DNA of 64,000 bases from JABMQB01 sp964575025 (GTDB lineage: Bacteria; Bacteroidota; Bacteroidia; Bacteroidales; Prolixibacteraceae). The DNA lies in NCBI GenBank assembly GCA_964575025.1, contig CAZNPV010000017.1, forward strand, positions 5,499-69,498, written 5' to 3'. Positions within the stretch are counted from its first letter, which is position 1. The number at the start of each line of letters is the position of its first letter. The position numbers and the translations under genes were made by a program. This document shows, piece after piece, positions 50,553 to 58,424 of the stretch. Under the pieces are notes generated by a model. That model ran no database searches, was not told the DNA's origin, and saw only the letters and a program-made list of their open reading frames with translations.

Positions 50553-53051
50553 TTACAGGGCCAGATTCACAAGGGTAATGCCAGCTCCTCCCTGGTCGAC
50601 ATGTTCATCTTTAAAGTTTTTCACCATGGGTTCGGAACGCAGGTAATCACGGATTGTTTCTTTGAGGATCCCCTGTCCTTTGCCGTGAAGGATGCGTAGT
50701 TGGGCCACTTCAAGCATAATGGCTTCATCGATAAACATCCGGATGTTTGTGAGTGCTTCCTCTGCGCGTTGACCACGGATATCAATATCCGGATGAAAGG
50801 TCAGCCTTCGTTGCGCCAGGTTATTCGCTATGTTGGCTGTTGTTTTGTTTTTTTTCAGTCCGATTTTTTTTGCCTGGTTGTGGCTTACTTTTTCCACCTG
50901 TTCCCGGGGTATGGTGGTCATGAGCTGTCCGAAAGCCACTACCACATTTTTTTCATTAAACTGAATGATCTCGCCGATGGTGTCCTGGCCGGCCAGTTTC
51001 ACCTGGTCGCCGTGTTTCAACACGGTGATTTTTTCTTCAGGAAGGACTTTTTCCGGGGATCTGGATTTTGTCTCCTCAGGTCGGTGTTCATTGCGTTTTT
51101 TCTCCCTGGCTTTTAATCTATTCATCTTATGGTGAATCTTTTCATGGTCTTTTACCTCCTCTTCGCCAACCTCCTTTTTCAGGGTTTCCATTTCTTCCCG
51201 CAACTTTTTTGTTTTTTCTTTTTCGGCCTGAGCCTTCCTGATTTCCTGTATTGTATTTTCAATTTTTTTGTTTACGCCTGCCAGTAACCGGGTTGCTTCT
51301 TCTTTGGCATTTTTCAGGATCTCTTTGCGCAGGCGCTCGGTTTCCCTTAGCTCCTGTTCATAGGTTTTAGCCAGGTTGTCCAGAATGGTATTGACCTTAC
51401 CGATTTTTTTCCGTTTTCTTTCCCAATAGTGTTTATCACGGATAACGATTTTCAGGTTTTTGTCAAAATCGATATGTTTTTTCCCGATTTTCCGGGTAGC
51501 GTCCTGAAGGATATTTTCCGGTAGTCCTATTTTCCGGGCTATTTCAAACGCAAAGGAGCTGCCCGGTTTCCCGATTTCGAGCTGAAACAGCGGATTCATG
51601 TGTTGTGAGTCATACAACATAGCCCCGTTGATGATTCCTTCTTCCGAAACTGCATAATGTTTGAGGTTGGAGTAATGGGTCGTGAGTACGCCATAGGTTC
51701 CGGATTCATTCAGTTTTCTGAGGATTGCTTCGGCTATGGCCCCTCCCAGCAGGGGCTCGGTACCTGTTCCGAATTCATCAATGAGGATCAGGGTGTTTTC
51801 ATTGCAGAATTTCAGGAACTGTTTCATGTTTATCAGGTGAGAACTGTAGGTGCTCAGGTCGTTTTCGATGGATTGCTCATCTCCTATATCGATCATGATG
51901 CGTTCGAAAATCCCGGTTTTGCTGTTTTCTCCTACCGGGATCAGCAATCCGCACTGAAGCATGTACTGGAGCAATCCGACGGTTTTCAGGCATACCGATT
52001 TTCCGCCGGCATTGGGTCCTGAAATAAGAAGCAGGTGATTTTTCTCTGTCAGACAAATATCGAGTGGGACGATTTTACGGTTCTCCCTTTGCAGCGAACG
52101 CATCAACAAGGGATGTACAGCCTTCTCCCAGAAAAATTCCCGGGTTTTATTTAACTGAGGCCTGGTGGCATTCATGCCGATGGCCAGCAAGGCTTTGGCC
52201 CTAATAAAATCGATCTCCCCCAGGAAGTCGAATGAATACAGTATATCGTCAATGTAAGGGCGCAGGTCGTTGGCAAATTCTGTCAGTATGCGGATTATTT
52301 CCCGCCGTTCGGCATATTCGAGTTCCCTGATTTCGTTGTTCATTTCTACAATTTCTCCAGGCTCGATATAGGCTGTTTTGCCTGTTGCCGATTCGTCGTA
52401 GATGATTCCTTTCAACTGCCTCTTTTTTGCCGATGGGATCGGGATCACGGCTCGTCCTTCCCGGATGGCTATGGATGCATCTTCTTCGACCAGACCCTCT
52501 TTTTGTGCTTCTTTAAGGATTGCATGGAGTCTTTTTGACATTCCTGATTGTTTGCTCAGGATTTCATGCCGGATTCTTGCCAGGTCTTCGGAAGCATTGT
52601 CCTTGAGTTTTCCTGATTTGTTCAGGATCGAATCAAATCTTTCGTACAGGTAGGGAAAAATTTTGACTACCCTGGCTTTTTCTGAGAGCATCGGAAAGCG
52701 TTCTTTTTTTTCTTTATTGAAAAAATGAGTTATCGCACGAATGGTTTCCAGGGATTTTTTCAGGTCAGCCATCTCGTCCAGCTCAAGGTAGCGCCCTTCG
52801 GTGCGTATTTTTTGTAATGACGACCGGACATCAATGAAATTACTTGCCGGGAACGAGTCAGATTCCCTGATGATCCGGGTGAATTCCTCCACTTCACCGT
52901 GGAGCCTGACCAGTTCGTTGTGATCCGAACGGAAGTGTATGGCATCAACCCATTCTTTTCCTAACGAGCTCAGGCATTTCGAGGCCAGCATCTCTCTGAT
53001 CGTATCAAACCCGGTCTTGGCTTCAAAATTTTCCGGATAGGTTCCTTCCAT
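50553..53051 (-). CDS. mutS2: MutS2 family ATPase/endonuclease
   Basis: The 832-residue protein has the core and clamp helices of MutS2, the Walker A motif ISGPNAGGKSVCLKTVGL (about residue 345), Walker B LILIDEFGTGTEP with TTHYSNLK, a long charged coiled coil (about 530-680), a KOW-like segment (GDQVKLAGQDTIGEIIQFN) and a C-terminal Smr nuclease domain (DIDIRGQRAEEALTNI, LRILHGKGQGILKE). MutS2 suppresses recombination and can act in ribosome rescue. No N-terminal mismatch domain is present, which separates it from MutS1. Confidence 0.95.
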   Translation of the reverse strand: MEGTYPENFEAKTGFDTIREMLASKCLSSLGKEWVDAIHFRSDHNELVRLHGEVEEFTRIIRESDSFPASNFIDVRSSLQKIRTEGRYLELDEMADLKKSLETIRAITHFFNKEKKERFPMLSEKARVVKIFPYLYERFDSILNKSGKLKDNASEDLARIRHEILSKQSGMSKRLHAILKEAQKEGLVEEDASIAIREGRAVIPIPSAKKRQLKGIIYDESATGKTAYIEPGEIVEMNNEIRELEYAERREIIRILTEFANDLRPYIDDILYSFDFLGEIDFIRAKALLAIGMNATRPQLNKTREFFWEKAVHPLLMRSLQRENRKIVPLDICLTEKNHLLLISGPNAGGKSVCLKTVGLLQYMLQCGLLIPVGENSKTGIFERIMIDIGDEQSIENDLSTYSSHLINMKQFLKFCNENTLILIDEFGTGTEPLLGGAIAEAILRKLNESGTYGVLTTHYSNLKHYAVSEEGIINGAMLYDSQHMNPLFQLEIGKPGSSFAFEIARKIGLPENILQDATRKIGKKHIDFDKNLKIVIRDKHYWERKRKKIGKVNTILDNLAKTYEQELRETERLRKEILKNAKEEATRLLAGVNKKIENTIQEIRKAQAEKEKTKKLREEMETLKKEVGEEEVKDHEKIHHKMNRLKAREKKRNEHRPEETKSRSPEKVLPEEKITVLKHGDQVKLAGQDTIGEIIQFNEKNVVVAFGQLMTTIPREQVEKVSHNQAKKIGLKKNKTTANIANNLAQRRLTFHPDIDIRGQRAEEALTNIRMFIDEAIMLEVAQLRILHGKGQGILKETIRDYLRSEPMVKNFKDEHVDQGGAGITLVNLAL

Positions 53052-53096
53052 GTACTATTTTTCTGGCAAAATTACAGAAACACATTCAGAATGTTG

Positions 53097-53289
53097 CTAT
53101 GCATAGGTATGTTTTCCTGTTGACCAGTCAAGTTGTTTCAGATACTTTTCACCTGATTTCACTGCTTTGGGTTCCAGTTTGGTGCCCATCGAATCGTTCC
53201 ATCGGTTTTAAAAAACCAAACAGTGCCACTACACCATTGATCTCAATATTTTCAGCAACGTTCCAGTGTTTTACGATTGTACGATTTAT
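53097..53289 (-). pseudogene. Protein-like tail after the symporter stop codon
   Basis: Directly after the TAG of the symporter gene the same frame stays open for 46 codons and reads like protein (VKHWNVAENIEINGVVALFG, FLKPMERFDG), then stops. Removing one G from a GGG run near 53185 would join it to TKLEPKAVKSGEKYLKQLD and WSTGKHTYA, ending at TAG 53097-53099. It may be the decayed C-terminus of the symporter or of a lost neighbour; two lesions (a nonsense codon and a frameshift) separate it from being read. Confidence 0.35.
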
Positions 53290-55173
53290 CTATCCTTTCG
53301 GGACTTTTTCCCCGGGGTAACGTTGGGCATATTCGTTCCAGAAAAGTTTCACTTCCTGTTTCATTTCCTTAGCCAGGGAGAGAATGCCGAAAAGGTTGGG
53401 GATGGTCATCAGGGCGATGGTAATTCCCGATAAGGTCCAGATAAGAGTGGTATCGGTAAAGGAAGCCAGGAAAAATCCGATGACATACACAATCCGGTAA
53501 TACAGAACGCCTTTGATTCCCACGAGGTAGGTGGTTGCTCTGCCTCCGTAATAGGACCAGCTGATGGCTGTTGAGAAGGCAAACATCAGGAGTCCGATGG
53601 CAACGATGTATTTTCCGTATTCGCCGAACCAGCTCCGGGTAAAGGCAATGGTAGTTAAGGGGGCACTGTGCATGAGTGATTTTCCTGTGAGGTATATGCC
53701 TTCCTGGTTCACAAGCTTCCCATGGTTTATTTCTATTGTCCCTGAGAAGGGTTGATCGTTTATCCAGACCCGGATATCTTCAGCCACTGAACGGGCATGG
53801 AAAAAGGTTGGCGGGTTTTCGATGATTCCTTCCGAAACATTCAGTGTTCCGGTTAACAGAGGGAGTTCGTTTTTACCACTCAGGTGTTCAACAAGAGCGA
53901 TCTTATGTCCTTCAATGGTATCATCATACGTTTCTGCAAATACCATTAAATCGGCATCCTGAAACTGGTTATCCAGTTTTTCGTTCCACACACCGGAAGA
54001 CAATAAGACCAGTCCGGTAAGGGTGCAGATAATGATGGTATCGATAAAGGGTTCGAGGAGGGCTACCAGGCCTTCAGAAACGGGCTCATGGGCCCTTGCG
54101 GCAGCGTGTGCGATGGGTGCTGATCCCTGCCCGGCTTCATTGGAGAACAGTCCGCGGTTTACGCCCCGGTTGAAAGCAAAAGCAATGCTGCCCCCCAGGA
54201 ATCCTCCGGTTGCTGCAGTGCCCGTAAATACGTCTCCGACAATGGCTGACAGGGAAGGAAGGATGTTCTCAACATTGTAAAAGATGACTGCCAGCGCTCC
54301 CAGGAAATATACGACAGCCATTATCGGAACCAGCCGTGAGGTAACTTTTGCAATTCGTTTAATTCCGCCTATGATGACCAACCCCAGTAAGACAGCCAGC
54401 ACCGCACCGGTGACCACATGATTCAGCCCGAACGTTTCGAAAAGCGAATTGGAAATGCTGTTGATCTGTGGAAGGCTACCTGTTCCAAAGGAAGAAAGGA
54501 TGGTGGCAATGGCAAAGATGGCTGCCAGCCATTTAAAGTTTATGGGTTTCCGGATGCATTTTAAAAGGGTATTGCCGTGCTTTTTCACCGTTTCTTCTCC
54601 GAGGTGTTTTTTCATGGCATCGAGGGTGGCATTTCTCCCCCAGAAGGACTGATCATCCAGGATTCTCAGTTTATCGATGATGGGTGCCGGGATCCTGTTT
54701 TTATAAAATCTTTCATAGGTAGCCGGCGAAAATCTGAATTTCACCAACCGGTTTTTCATATAGTACATGGGCCCGCCTGCAATGGATCCGTCGGAAGCCG
54801 TCTCGCGGTACTTGTGCGAGAGGGTCACCTCAACAAACTTGGTGGTCATCCCCACGGCAGCTGTGATCAGCATCCAGAAGAGGGCTGCCGGGCCACCCAG
54901 GTGGATCGCCAAAGCCACGCCGGCAATATTCCCGGTCCCCACGGTACCGGATAAGGCCGTGGTTAACGCCTGGAAATGCGAGGTGTCGCCCTTGTCGCCT
55001 TCACGGTCAAATTTGCCGCGAACGATACGGAGCGAGTGTTTCATGTAACGAAACTGTGGAAATTTCAGGTATAGGGTGAAAAAGACACCCGTACCTAACA
55101 ATAAATATACAAACCATTGGGAACCTCCGATCATACGATCGATCAGGGAGAGAATTTCGTTTAACCTGTGCAT
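53290..55173 (-). CDS. Alanine/glycine:Na+ symporter (AGCS family)
   Basis: The 627-residue inner-membrane protein carries the AGCS landmarks FQALTTALSGTVGTGNIAGVA, ITAAVGMTTKFVEVTLSHKYR, IAGGPMYYMKNRL and FSNEAGQGSAPIAHAAARA. Family members are usually 450-550 residues; this one is long because of two inserts, about 70 residues after MYYMKNRL and about 110 residues after the TGLVLLSSGVWNEKL helix, both rich in charged residues. ATG 55173 is chosen; the codon before it is TTG. It imports alanine, glycine or similar amino acids with Na+. Confidence 0.9.
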   Translation of the reverse strand: MHRLNEILSLIDRMIGGSQWFVYLLLGTGVFFTLYLKFPQFRYMKHSLRIVRGKFDREGDKGDTSHFQALTTALSGTVGTGNIAGVALAIHLGGPAALFWMLITAAVGMTTKFVEVTLSHKYRETASDGSIAGGPMYYMKNRLVKFRFSPATYERFYKNRIPAPIIDKLRILDDQSFWGRNATLDAMKKHLGEETVKKHGNTLLKCIRKPINFKWLAAIFAIATILSSFGTGSLPQINSISNSLFETFGLNHVVTGAVLAVLLGLVIIGGIKRIAKVTSRLVPIMAVVYFLGALAVIFYNVENILPSLSAIVGDVFTGTAATGGFLGGSIAFAFNRGVNRGLFSNEAGQGSAPIAHAAARAHEPVSEGLVALLEPFIDTIIICTLTGLVLLSSGVWNEKLDNQFQDADLMVFAETYDDTIEGHKIALVEHLSGKNELPLLTGTLNVSEGIIENPPTFFHARSVAEDIRVWINDQPFSGTIEINHGKLVNQEGIYLTGKSLMHSAPLTTIAFTRSWFGEYGKYIVAIGLLMFAFSTAISWSYYGGRATTYLVGIKGVLYYRIVYVIGFFLASFTDTTLIWTLSGITIALMTIPNLFGILSLAKEMKQEVKLFWNEYAQRYPGEKVPKG

Positions 55174-55310
55174 CAATCCACTTTTAAATTACAGGAGCTA
55201 AAAATAGTATTATCTTTTAAGATGTGAAAAAGATGGTTGGTTGCTCTGGTTTTTCATTTCTGCGTCAATAAAATTCAATCTTCTGTTAATCAATCAATTT
55301 ATTTTTTGTT

Positions 55311-55318
55311 TACATTTG
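55311..55318 (+). promoter_or_regulatory. Promoter -7 box before the small acidic protein gene
   Basis: TACATTTG matches TAnnTTTG, 26 bases before ATG 55344. The -33 element is weak. Confidence 0.5.
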
Positions 55319-55343
55319 CTGAAAACCATAAAACAAGAAAAAC

Positions 55344-55601
55344 ATGTTGCCGAAATTTTTGTTAGCCGACAATTCGCAGGAGGCACCTGATATAATTTAT
55401 GTAGTTCACACTGAGCAGCCCCGTTTTATTGTGGAGAGCGATATTGAAGATTTTTGGGAGAACCAGGTGATTCACTGGATTGACGACGACCCGCAGAACG
55501 AAGAACTCATTGCACAATTGCTCGAAGAAGCCGAAGATTTCCTGGAAAATGAATTTGATAGCCAGGAAGATCTCTACGACGAGGATATCAGCAATAACTA
55601 A
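55344..55601 (+). CDS. Small acidic protein, function unknown
   Basis: I do not recognise a named family. The 85 residues start with a hydrophobic strand (DIIYVVHTEQPRFIV) and end in a highly acidic stretch (NEELIAQLLEEAEDFLENEF, DSQEDLYDEDIS), giving a very low pI. No signal peptide or membrane segment is present. It starts 26 bases after a promoter box and ends six bases before the PspC gene, so the two are one operon. Confidence 0.65.
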   Translation: MLPKFLLADNSQEAPDIIYVVHTEQPRFIVESDIEDFWENQVIHWIDDDPQNEELIAQLLEEAEDFLENEFDSQEDLYDEDISNN

Positions 55602-55607
55602 CGTCCT

Positions 55608-55817
55608 ATGGAAAATCAATACAAAAGCAAGCGGCTCTACAGGTCGCAAAACAGAATCTTAGGTGGTGTTCTGGCAGGATTTGCCGAATACATAAATGCC
55701 GACCCGACCATCATACGAATTGTCTATGTTCTCTTGTCGATTTTATCAGCTGCCTTCCCCGGACTGCTGGTTTATATTATTTTCTGGATTGTGGTACCTG
55801 AAGAGCCGGTGGAATAG
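55608..55817 (+). CDS. PspC-domain membrane protein
   Basis: The 69-residue protein has the PspC pattern: KRLYRSQNRILGGVLAGFAE, YINADPTIIRIVYVLLS, and one strongly hydrophobic helix ending FWIVVPEEP. PspC proteins take part in envelope stress responses. It follows the small acidic protein gene by six bases. Confidence 0.88.
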   Translation: MENQYKSKRLYRSQNRILGGVLAGFAEYINADPTIIRIVYVLLSILSAAFPGLLVYIIFWIVVPEEPVE

Positions 55818-56034
55818 GAAGGAACCCGGATTGAAATGTCCATACGTGTAGATTCCCTTACGTCTTGTTTTTTCGCATTTTGTAGCCAACCAATATACAA
55901 AATAGAATATAACGTTGGAAATAAAATTCCACTGTGGTGGTTCGGCTTTTTGTATTGAAACCCTACACTACGAAACAATTTCCTCTTATGTCAGGGGATT
56001 CTGTCGCCTGGCATGCGGGCGCATCCCCCGTGAA

Positions 56035-58173
56035 CTATTCTTTACTGTCCCCCTGTTTCATCGAAAGCTGAATTCTGTTCCGTGCAATGTCTATTTCAAT
56101 AACCCTGACTTTAACATGTTGATGCAACCTCACGACCTCGTTGGGATCGGAGATAAACCGGTCGGCCAGTTGGGATATATGGATCAACCCCGATTGTTTG
56201 ATCCCGATATCCACAAAGGCTCCGAACCGGGTGATGTTGTTCACAATTCCGGGAAGTTCCATGCCAACACGGAGATCTTCAATTTTATAGATTCCTTTAT
56301 TGAATTCAAGGATTTTTACAGGTTTGCGCGGGTCCCTGCCTGGCTTCAACAGCTCATTTTTTATGTCGAGCAAGGTAGGAAGTCCCACTTTTTCCGATAC
56401 ATAGTGTGAAAGATCCATTTGGGATACTGCCTTTTCATTTCCGATCAACTCTTTTACCGGGCAATGCATATCACGGGCCATTGCTTCAACAAGAGGATAT
56501 GCTTCGGGGTGTACGGCTGAGTTATCCAGTGGATTTTCAGCCTCCGGAATACGCAGAAAACCGGCTGATTGCTCAAAGGCTTTGGCACCCATGCGGGGTA
56601 CGTTCATCAGTTCTTTCCGGGAGGTAAAAGCGCCGTTTTGTTTCCGGAAGTCTGCAATATTCTGTGCCAGCTGGGGTCCCAGTCCTGATACATAGGACAG
56701 CAGATGTTTGCTGGCAGTATTCAGGTTTACCCCTACTTTGTTGACGCATGATTCTACCACGGTATCGAGGCTGTTTTTTAATTGCTTCTGGTCTACGTCA
56801 TGTTGGTATTGTCCTACTCCGATTGATTTCGGGTCGATTTTCACCAGTTCAGCGAGGGGGTCTATCAGGCGTCTTCCTATGGATACCGCGCCGCGCACGG
56901 TAACATCGTATTGGGGAAGTTCCTCGCGGGCAGCCGGGGAAGCTGAATAGACCGAAGCTCCGTCTTCACTGACGATGTAAACACGCAGATCTCTGTCGAA
57001 CCGCAGTTTCTGGATGAAATGCTCTGTCTCCCGGCTGGCTGTACCGTTCCCGATAGCGATGGCTTCAATTTTATAGGAACGGACCATCGAGGTGATCTTT
57101 TTGGCTGCCATCTTTTTTTCTTCCCGGGGTTTGTGGGGATAAATGGTTTCATTGTGCAGCAGGTTGCCCTGCTCGTCGAGGCATACCACTTTGCAGCCGG
57201 TACGGTAACCCGGGTCGATGGCCAATACCCGCTTTGGGCCCAGGGGTGGGGCCAACAGCAATTGCCTCAGGTTTTCTGCAAAAATACGAATGGCTTCGGT
57301 ATCTGCTTTTTCCCTGGATTGTTGCGCAAATTCACCCTCTATGGAAGGGAGCAGCAAACGTTTCCAGGAATCCCTGACAGCCTTTGCCACTTCCTGTGAA
57401 CTGGCATTGTCTCCTTTTACAAAAAACCGGTGAAGCGCATCCAGTGTGTTTTTTTCATCGGGCCTGATTCCAACTGTTAAGAATCCCTTGTTTTCTCCAC
57501 GACGAATGGCCAGCAGGCGGTGGGAAGGGCATTTTTTTAATGGCTCTGAATAATCAAAATAATCGCGGTATTTTTCCCCTTCTTCTTCTTTTCCTTTTAT
57601 GCTATGTGCACGGATCACTGCACTGGTTTCAAAACTATGCCTGACCCTGTTCCGGGCTTTTTCATTTTGACTGATCCATTCAGCAACAATATCCCTGGCC
57701 CCGGCAAGAGCCTCCTCAACCGTTTTTACTTCAGAAGACAAAAAAGAGAGTGCCCGTTTTTGTGGATCGTGTTCAACCTGCTTTATCAGGATTTTTGCGA
57801 GGGGTTCAAGTCCCTTTTTACGGGCTTCAGAAGCCCTGGTTTTTCTTTTTGGCTTGAAGGGGAGGTATATATCCTCAAGTTCGGTGGGGTTGTAACACTG
57901 GTCAATCCGTGCTTTTAGTTCAGGTGTCAGCACTTCCTGACCGGTAAGGGTGCTCAGGACCGTTTGTTTGCGTTTTTCAAGTTCTTCGAATGTTGCGGCA
58001 CGTTCTTTTATTGCAGCAACCTGTACTTCATCAAGGCTTCCGGTACCCTCTTTCCGGTAGCGGGAGATAAAAGGTATTGTAGATCCCTCCGATAACAGCT
58101 TCAGGGTTTTTTCTACCTGAAGTGGTTGGATATGCAACTGCTCTGAAATGAGTATAACAGCCTGTCGTTCCAT
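56035..58173 (-). CDS. tex: Tex-family transcription accessory protein
   Basis: The 712-residue cytoplasmic nucleic-acid-binding protein shows the whole Tex layout: helical N-terminus with TIPFISRYRKEGTGSLDEVQ, a YqgF-like domain (VLAIDPGYRTGCKVVCLD, ITSMVRSYKIEAIAIGNGTA), helix-hairpin-helix segments (SYVSGLGPQLAQNIADFRKQ, MNVPRMGAKAFEQSAGFLRI) and a C-terminal S1 domain (GMELPGIVNNITRFGAFVDI, SGLIHISQLADRFI). Length is normal. A promoter box lies 18 bases upstream. Confidence 0.96.
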   Translation of the reverse strand: MERQAVILISEQLHIQPLQVEKTLKLLSEGSTIPFISRYRKEGTGSLDEVQVAAIKERAATFEELEKRKQTVLSTLTGQEVLTPELKARIDQCYNPTELEDIYLPFKPKRKTRASEARKKGLEPLAKILIKQVEHDPQKRALSFLSSEVKTVEEALAGARDIVAEWISQNEKARNRVRHSFETSAVIRAHSIKGKEEEGEKYRDYFDYSEPLKKCPSHRLLAIRRGENKGFLTVGIRPDEKNTLDALHRFFVKGDNASSQEVAKAVRDSWKRLLLPSIEGEFAQQSREKADTEAIRIFAENLRQLLLAPPLGPKRVLAIDPGYRTGCKVVCLDEQGNLLHNETIYPHKPREEKKMAAKKITSMVRSYKIEAIAIGNGTASRETEHFIQKLRFDRDLRVYIVSEDGASVYSASPAAREELPQYDVTVRGAVSIGRRLIDPLAELVKIDPKSIGVGQYQHDVDQKQLKNSLDTVVESCVNKVGVNLNTASKHLLSYVSGLGPQLAQNIADFRKQNGAFTSRKELMNVPRMGAKAFEQSAGFLRIPEAENPLDNSAVHPEAYPLVEAMARDMHCPVKELIGNEKAVSQMDLSHYVSEKVGLPTLLDIKNELLKPGRDPRKPVKILEFNKGIYKIEDLRVGMELPGIVNNITRFGAFVDIGIKQSGLIHISQLADRFISDPNEVVRLHQHVKVRVIEIDIARNRIQLSMKQGDSKE

Positions 58174-58190
58174 AGTAAACAGATATAAAA

Positions 58191-58198
58191 CAAAGGTA
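58191..58198 (-). promoter_or_regulatory. Promoter -7 box of tex
   Basis: On the minus strand TACCTTTG (58198-58191) matches TAnnTTTG, 17 bases before the tex ATG. Confidence 0.55.
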
Positions 58199-58399
58199 GG
58201 AAAAGTAATTCGTTCCTGCCCGGAAGGAAGAGAGGAATGTATCAGAATTCTGATACAGATAAGGGAACAGCAGATGGTAAACGGTCTTATTTTGTGGGAA
58301 GCTATTGGATAAAATCCAGAAAACTGTAAAAAATAGACAGACCGTTAATAACATGTTAAAAATTATTTTCGTTCTTACTTAACCGTAATGTATTACATT

Positions 58400-58407
58400 T
58401 ATCTTTG
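58400..58407 (+). promoter_or_regulatory. Promoter -7 box of the protease/importer operon
   Basis: TATCTTTG matches TAnnTTTG and lies 17 bases before ATG 58425. The spacer 58174-58399 shows no riboswitch-like conserved element that I can recognise. Confidence 0.55.
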
Positions 58408-58424
58408 TTAAAAACAGGAATCCG

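Noticed and set aside
53099..53320. Plus-strand 73-codon ORF in the mutS2-symporter spacer
   Set aside because: The opposite strand reads more like protein and continues the symporter frame, so this is a shadow of that remnant.
58174..58424. Possible cobalamin riboswitch before the protease/importer operon
   Set aside because: No B12-box-like or other conserved riboswitch core is recognisable; the region is a simple promoter spacer.
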